From Deroplatys truncata (taxonomy: Eukaryota; Arthropoda; Insecta; Mantodea; Mantidae), in assembly GCA_030765065.1 (NCBI GenBank), contig CM060975.1, forward strand, positions 262,455,816-262,519,815: a DNA stretch of 64,000 bases, written 5' to 3'. Below are positions 58,246-64,000 of this stretch, one piece after another. The position numbers and the translations under genes are program-made. Numbering within the stretch: position 1 is the stretch's first letter; each line of letters begins with the position of its first letter. Below the pieces are notes generated by a model. That model saw only the letters and a list, made by a program, of their open reading frames with translations, searched no databases and was not told the DNA's origin.

Positions 58246-58724
58246 ATATGATGCATTCTCTACTTTTATTGTTTATTTTGAGTGTACAAACTATTCTTGC
58301 TAAAGCTTATTTTTCTGTCTACTACATTTTAATCCAAACAGACCTTTGAAGATTTATCTAAATTACACATTTCGTTATAAGGCCATTTTTAGAAGATTAA
58401 AATTTTAGAAAAATGTTTCATGTAAAGGGCAGTTGGGGTGGGATATTTTATTGAAAATCGTCGTGTCGCATCCTCGGAAGATACTAAACTTAAATACCAA
58501 GTTTGGTACTTACCGTACTTTTCGTTTTTGAGTTATGCTGTTCAAAGGCACACCACAGATACACAGACAGATAAGACATACAGACACACACAAGGACATG
58601 TTTCCAAAATGCTTTATTTGGATTCAGAGCCCCCAAAACATGTATTCCCGGTGAAATCTCGGTATCCCAGTTTTGGGTTGAATGCAATACTTCCACTTAC
58701 TATACGTAGTAGGGAAAGTAAAAA
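58246..58724 (+). repeat. MS-repeat copy, internally deleted
   Basis: The start ('tgatgcattctctactttta') jumps after 'acacatttcgttataa' directly to the 'ggccatttttagaagattaa' block, skipping the centre. It ends 'acgtagtagggaaagtaaaa'. The simple repeat at 58547-58597 is CA/CAGA-based. Confidence 0.8.
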
Positions 58725-59394
58725 TTAACATCTCAGAATTTTTTCGTATAAGGTTGCAAGAGTACATAGTTCAGACTGCAATTCCTTTCAGATAAATTGT
58801 TACCATCATGTCTGTTACACCTTTATACTCATTTATTTCCAATAATAATAGCTGAAAATCCTTCGTATATCCCTTGTGTTTTCAGCCTGATTTTGCTACA
58901 TCTCTCGTATTAACACCTGTTCTCTCCCATCAAGTTCACTTATTTATGGTTATCTATATGTTTGCTTGTTCTTTCAAAGCTGCAGCAAACTTTTAATTCT
59001 TTTATAACCCAAACTCTCCAAACTTTTGATTCGAGAGCTCAGTGTTATTGTACGAGACAAGCCGAAAAACTAGATAATCATGCGTGATACCAGACAAATG
59101 CTCGGTGTGGAGTGTAACCAGGTCCGCCGTGCTCCATCTCGCCTGTGGGACTTAGTAGACCTAGGTTAAGTAAACCATCATATGGCAGGTATGGGTAATG
59201 AATGAAAGTTGAAAAAGAATCCGTTGACAAACACATTACAGCTACAGTGATGATCAATCCTAATTGATTATATGCACTTTTTCATGATATATGTGAAGCA
59301 GAAGTTCAAATGCCGCGATGGTGATGCGACATTTAATACAGGAATGTAGTTTCCACCTTTTCTCGTTGTCTCCAATATTTACTGTTGATTCTGC
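58725..59394. other. No recognisable feature
   Basis: Nothing assignable. Confidence 0.45.
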
Positions 59395-60215
59395 TGCCGG
59401 CTGCAACAGTGATTGAGCTATGAGTAATTTTCCTCAGGATATGCGTGGGCGTATTGTAAAGGATAACACCGATTTAAATTGACTAATAAATTTATTATGA
59501 ACTGATATTTGAGTACAACTGAGTTGCCGACCCTTTGAGATTTAGAAATAGACTGACTCTGAAGTGTAGCACTCGAAACTAAAACAATTGAATTATTATA
59601 CCTGCTAGCTTCTGCAGTATCAAAGTTACAGTTTAAAATAACTGTTTCCGAAATAAAAGAAACTGGTAGCGTAACTTGCCGTGAGTCTCTAAAATGTTGC
59701 TCGGAGGGATCCCTTGTGATTGCCGCGAAATCCTACTCGCGCAAGCGCGTCACTAGGCGTTAAAATCACACACGTAAGATGCCCGCCTTCGTATTACTTG
59801 AGTCACACCCACATTACAATTACACCCACTATAAACTAATCCACGCCCGAGCCAATATTCACTTCCCTTCATATGCGTCTCTGACTTAGGTTACTAGGGG
59901 GCATGGTTAAAATTTCAGAAATACCTTTCACTTATCTTTTTCAGAATTTTGGCCTACGTGACTGTGTAAGCGTACTGAACTTATAACCGAACTGCGTTCC
60001 CAGAAATCCTTAAGCTAATGCGTTCGCTACTTCGGCTACTAATTACTTTCGCTAATCTTCCTTCCTAGTTACCTTCGTCTTTCCGGACAAATCTGTAAAC
60101 GCAAACTTGTTACATTATACACTGATTTAATATGTGGAAATTATTTATTGCAAATATCTCTATCTTACGGCTATTTCTTTAATTATTTATATCTCCCGTC
60201 AATAATTGCATTATC
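59395..60215 (+). repeat. Dispersed repeat R2, copy 2
   Basis: Collinear with 25610-26525, same orientation, without the hairpin-bearing insertion of copy 1. Confidence 0.75.
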
Positions 60216-60757
60216 AAAGTTCTTTTTTTTTCGCAATATATTATATTACTCGTATTCGTCGCTTGTCTTGGCTCTATTGCTTCTTTTTACGATGCTATTT
60301 TGTTCACTTATTTAAAATAAATCTCCCCAACTAATTATATTTCATTGTCGCTGAACTTTGAATTTGTTTTGCTTCATTTTACTGCGGCTTCGAATATATC
60401 CAAATATTTTGAAGCGTCTCAGTGATGTTTTTAAAAGCTTCTACGGAGCGAATACTACATTCATGTCTGTTTGGATTCTCTTCTCATTGTCGACGATATA
60501 ACAGCAATACGTATCGTAGCTTCGCATAGGTCGCCAAGGATAAAATTAAATAAACAAACGTAACGATGTTGCCATAATTTTGTGTATTAAACAATACCTT
60601 AAATATTTACACTTAGTATTTCAGTTGTTAATATTAAATCCCCAATTACCGATCGTTTAGCTCGCTGCTAATTGCATTTTAAGCGGTTTTGTTGCAGCTG
60701 ACAATATGTCGTGAGGTAAGCGTATCATGCACGTGTGTTTATAACACGTTATCTTAA
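60216..60757. other. No recognisable feature
   Basis: Nothing assignable. Confidence 0.45.
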
Positions 60758-60835
60758 GTCCACCTCTGTGGTGTAAGGGTAGCGTGTCTGCTTCCCATTT
60801 AACGAATTCCAAGTTACAAACTCGCTTACACGGAT
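60758..60835 (+). repeat. SINE head fragment
   Basis: ctctgtggtgtaagggtagc gives a good A box. The B box is decayed (agttacaaactcgc) about 35 bases on. This head type is common in insect SINEs. Confidence 0.6.
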
Positions 60836-61353
60836 ACGAATTTTTTGAGAAGTTTCCTTATACTGAAAAGATGAATGTCAGGTAACTTTAAGCTCTATGA
60901 ACCAGTGTTTAATTTTAGTAGCATTTCATTCATTTATGGTATAATGTTACCTATTAATGGACGTTAAACTATATACAAAACACATTATCTCAACTTTTTA
61001 GAAATAATACACTTGGCACTGGAAAAAATCAAACATTCATACGTAGATAATAAATCACAAACACAGCATATTAATAGTAAATCACGCGCATTTCCTATGA
61101 AGCATTATAGTTAATTAAACAAATTAATGATATTACAATTAGCAAGCTGTGCTTGTCTTTACGTTAGCTGTTTTAAAGTAATTAAACATTTCTGGGTTTA
61201 ATACATTACATTTTGTTTTGCGTTTACGTAGTTTTTCGGTTGTGAAACATGCTTTGTAAATTACATAAGATATTATTATGTTCTCTTTTTAATAAAAAAA
61301 TTTCGATTTCACTTGCATTAATATACAATTTGTTTCAAAGCAATGGAAACTAA
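60836..61353. other. No recognisable feature
   Basis: AT-rich, nothing assignable. Confidence 0.45.
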
Positions 61354-61357
61354 ATCT

Positions 61358-62432
61358 TGAAGTAGGTTGTTGCTTCACGTATTGTTATTTGCCCCACGCT
61401 TTGGAAGCCAATTTGAAGTTGTTATATTGTTTCGTTATTTGCCCCATATTTTGGGAGCCAATTTGAAGTAGTTGGTTCGGTTATGTTGATGCTACGTATG
61501 AAAAGTCAGTTTGAAGATGATGTATTATTGTAGTTCGTTTGTTGGGGAGCCGAACTTGAAGTAGTTACAACCGCACGTGGGGTACCGGTAGCCTTCGTCC
61601 CAAAATTAAACAAAAATATTAACTTTGTAATTTGACTGTTTCTTTAAATATTATATATTTATGTTTGCCTCGGCTGCGTCAGTATTATTCTTAGAGACAT
61701 GGATTTCTTTGCAAGGCATGGTGCGGCTGAAGTATGTAGGCTTACACAGATTATAATTTTTAATCCACACCTTTTTATTAATTCTTGACACGATTTAAAT
61801 AACACTTCACTGATATAGAGAACTATAAGATTCTTTTATTAAATACTTGCACTTTTTAAACACGTAAACTATTTTCGTCTCAAACTGAATACGTATTAAA
61901 TTTCTCGAGGACAAATCTCGCGTGCGGTTGGGAACACTGTCTACAAACAACACGTCCAGTTATGAGCACTGTCTACAAGCAACTGACTTGACTTCTACCG
62001 CCTAAATTTGTAAATATCTGTATTTCAAGTCTCTGATTGGCTATTCCTAATCCAATAGAATGCTTTTATTTAACTTAAGCTTTTTCTGGTTGTTTATTGG
62101 CTATTTTATAAACTGTCACAAAAATTACATTATTGTTGCTCCAAGAGTGACTAGTAGCATTATTACACTTTCTTACTCATTATTGCCTCAAGGTTACCTC
62201 ATCATTAGCAACTTTTAACCTATTATTCTCACAGCTCCTATATTATTAAATTGCGTAATACATTCAGATAACATTATCACATGTATACAATAATATAAAC
62301 ATATACAATGACTGTAATATACAGTTTTTATATATTTTTACATATACATATTGCTTTAAGGCGGGCTGTTATTATATTTTTTTTATTATATAACTTGACT
62401 AAAATCAATCGAGTGTTAAAAATACTGCCTCA
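61358..62432 (-). mobile_element. Solo LTR D (TGAGGC family), TSD ATCT
   Basis: 1075 bp. On the minus strand it starts TGAGGCAG and ends CTACTTCA. Flanks are ATCT at 61354-61357 and 62433-62436. It is the longest copy because its 3' part holds four LTR-end/PBS-like modules (61391-61565). Confidence 0.9.
61391..61565 (-). repeat. Four tandem LTR-end/PBS-like modules
   Basis: Core motifs agccaatttgaag (61407), agccaatttgaag (61456), agtcagtttgaag (61504) and agccgaacttgaag (61548) recur every 44-50 bp. The first two also keep the gcccca...tgg start of the tRNA-Lys-type PBS complement. Confidence 0.75.
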
Positions 62433-62436
62433 ATCT

Positions 62437-62660
62437 ATGTAAGATTATATCATCAGAAGCGTGCAAATTGCTGCACAATTCAGATCAGTGGAATTTTGAT
62501 TCAGTTACCTATTCACTTTTGTCATTGCTCAAAGGACATACGTTTTCGCTTTAAGTTCAATACCGAACTTACTACAAATCTTGGACAAAATAACAAAAAT
62601 AACTATATAATGAAGTCACAGTAAAATCTATAATTATTTATAAATCTTCAAACAGATACA
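62437..62660. other. No recognisable feature
   Basis: Spacer between two LTR copies of opposite orientation. Confidence 0.4.
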
Positions 62661-62873
62661 GTCAATATTTAAAGAAACAGTCAAATTACAAAGTTAATAT
62701 TTTTTAAAACTTGGGGCGAAAGCTACCGGGAACTGTTTACCATACGTGCGGTTGCAACTCCTTCAAGTTTGACTCCCTAACAGTTGAATTGTAATACAAC
62801 TCCTTCAATACAAACTACTTTAAATTGACGCCCAAAGCGTGATGCAAATAACGTAAAGATAATATCTACTTCA
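62661..62873 (+). mobile_element. LTR fragment E (TGAGGC family, 5' truncated)
   Basis: The last 210 bp of the LTR, from 'aatatttaaagaaacagt' to 'ctacttca'. It includes the 'ttgacgcccaaagcgtg' PBS-like block. No target duplication is expected or seen. Confidence 0.8.
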
Positions 62874-62884
62874 TTTATCATTAA

Positions 62885-63247
62885 AATGGTTAAATATGTG
62901 ATACTTTAATTAAAATCGTTCCAGCCGTTTTGGAGAAAATAAAAAATAACGCAACATTTTCCTTGCAAAGAGTATTTTGGTGTAGGGGGATTTTCTTGAA
63001 TATCTTCTTGCCGTATCTCTGGAATATACAGATCTTGAACACTACGTTTTATATTTATTGGACTTTTTTTTTTTTTTTTAGTTACTCTTATGTTGCTCAC
63101 ACGCGCGCACCGGTATTCTTCTAAAGTTGTATTTTTTGGATTCAGGAGGCCTCAAAACATGTATTTTCAATGAAATTAGGTATTGAATTTTTGGGTGGAA
63201 TATAACGTTTCCCCTACTACGTAAGTACGCATTAGAAAAAATAAAAC
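62885..63247 (+). repeat. MS-repeat copy, 5' truncated
   Basis: From 'tatgtgatactttaattaaa' to the degraded terminal 'acgcattagaaaaaataaaa'. The simple-repeat position has only a short cacacgcgcgcac (63098-63110). Confidence 0.75.
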
Positions 63248-63967
63248 AGCGGTTACAAAATGCACCCTAAAGAACAAAACACAACACTTGTTTAAGAATT
63301 CGCGAATCATGCAGTACTTGTATGTTAATATATTGTGAAAAATTTGATAATCATAAATGATAAACCTTAGGAGATATGAACGATTTGCTGAGACACTGAT
63401 TTCTGACGTATTCTCTCCCTTTTGGAGCCCATAGCTAGAATGAAGGCGTGGCATCCGTTGCTTGGGAAATATAGTTGGCCCAGAACCACTTGAAATTAAG
63501 GCGATCTCCGGATTTACCGGCACATGAAACGCCTGTTGAGGCAATTGCAGTTGATAATGGAAGAATTGTGTCTGCAGTGTCGCCTAGGGCGTTTAAATTC
63601 CACTCCCGCGATGTAAAGGCTAATGACGTGCTCTCAAGTGAGAGTGTTCGCGCTCTGTAGGTGGCACCACTGTGGGATCGATATGGCCCCACTGTTGTTC
63701 ACTTCCACATTATTCAGACACAACCCCGACCGGCGCAAATTATAACAAGGGCATCTGAAGAAGCCATAGTAGCCTACTTGCTGCACACCCTCCTCATCTA
63801 CATGGAGATGAGATGTAAGCTTTCTTCTCCCTCTTCTAGTTCTTCTCTTCAAGGATTAGAATATACCTTCTATACACGTCTCATGCTTCATACTATCATT
63901 TAATAGGTCTTTCAATATTTCTGTATCTGATTTTTTATAGTGAAATGTGGACATTATGCGTGTTTAA
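63248..63967. other. Unassigned, GC-richer at 63400-63800
   Basis: Both strands have frames of 60-122 codons with no stop-rich signature, but no family is recognised. It could be part of an unlisted element or a host exon. I cannot decide. Confidence 0.35.
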
Positions 63968-64000
63968 TACGAGGGACGTCTAATAAGTAAGTTTTCCTAT
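63968..64000 (+). mobile_element. Start of a mariner-like terminal inverted repeat
   Basis: TA followed by cgagggacgtctaataagta matches the style of mariner ends (TA, then CGAGGG..., then ATAAGTAA). The element would continue beyond the window. Confidence 0.5.

Overview
The window looks like repeat-dense, AT-rich intergenic DNA from a large insect genome. No intact host gene, rRNA, functional tRNA, operon or CRISPR array can be supported. The insect assignment rests on the mobile-element repertoire: Ty3/Gypsy LTR elements with arthropod-type pol fragments, Jockey-like and other non-LTR retrotransposon remnants, a Tc1/mariner-superfamily copy with long inverted repeats, tRNA-derived SINEs and a FLYWCH-type (MULE-like) fragment. 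A cockroach, termite, stick-insect or orthopteran type of genome seems likely, but that is inference.

Layout. 0.4-0.7 kb: a microsatellite-bearing dispersed repeat, called here the MS-repeat. 0.7-2.7 kb: an old Gypsy LTR, primer binding site (PBS) and gag remnant, split by a solo LTR with a CAGC target duplication. 5.3-8.25 kb: a second, internally deleted Gypsy copy of the same family, with a 5'-truncated Jockey-like LINE inserted in its pol. 9-14 kb: tRNA-derived SINE pieces in otherwise featureless DNA. 14.96-16.36 kb: a dead Tc1/mariner-type element. 16.73-20.85 kb: the best preserved element, a minus-strand, non-autonomous Gypsy-like LTR element. It has about 98.6% similar 958-bp LTRs, an ATAT target duplication, a tRNA-Lys-type PBS present three times in tandem, a gag-like ORF of 345 codons, and a perfect heat-shock element upstream of the TATA box in each LTR.

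20.9-34 kb: mostly unassignable AT-rich DNA with SINEs (one with a 14-bp target duplication), LINE ORF1 and ORF2 fragments and a 0.9-kb dispersed repeat that recurs at 59.4 kb. 34-47 kb: a cluster of MS-repeat copies, one interrupted by a MULE-like element carrying a FLYWCH-type motif, plus further LINE fragments, a palindromic MITE and a solo LTR. 47-64 kb: solo LTRs with 4-bp target duplications, a large SINE, a LINE reverse-transcriptase remnant, an MS-repeat hit by both a LINE and a SINE, and the start of a mariner-like inverted repeat at the right edge.

The elements do not form a functional pathway. They form a record of nested insertions. The two structural signals that simple decay does not explain are (1) duplicated LTR-end/PBS modules in both LTR families and (2) the different simple repeats carried at one fixed internal position by copies of the MS-repeat. 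All boundaries were read by eye. Those with target duplications are exact to a few bases and the rest are approximate.
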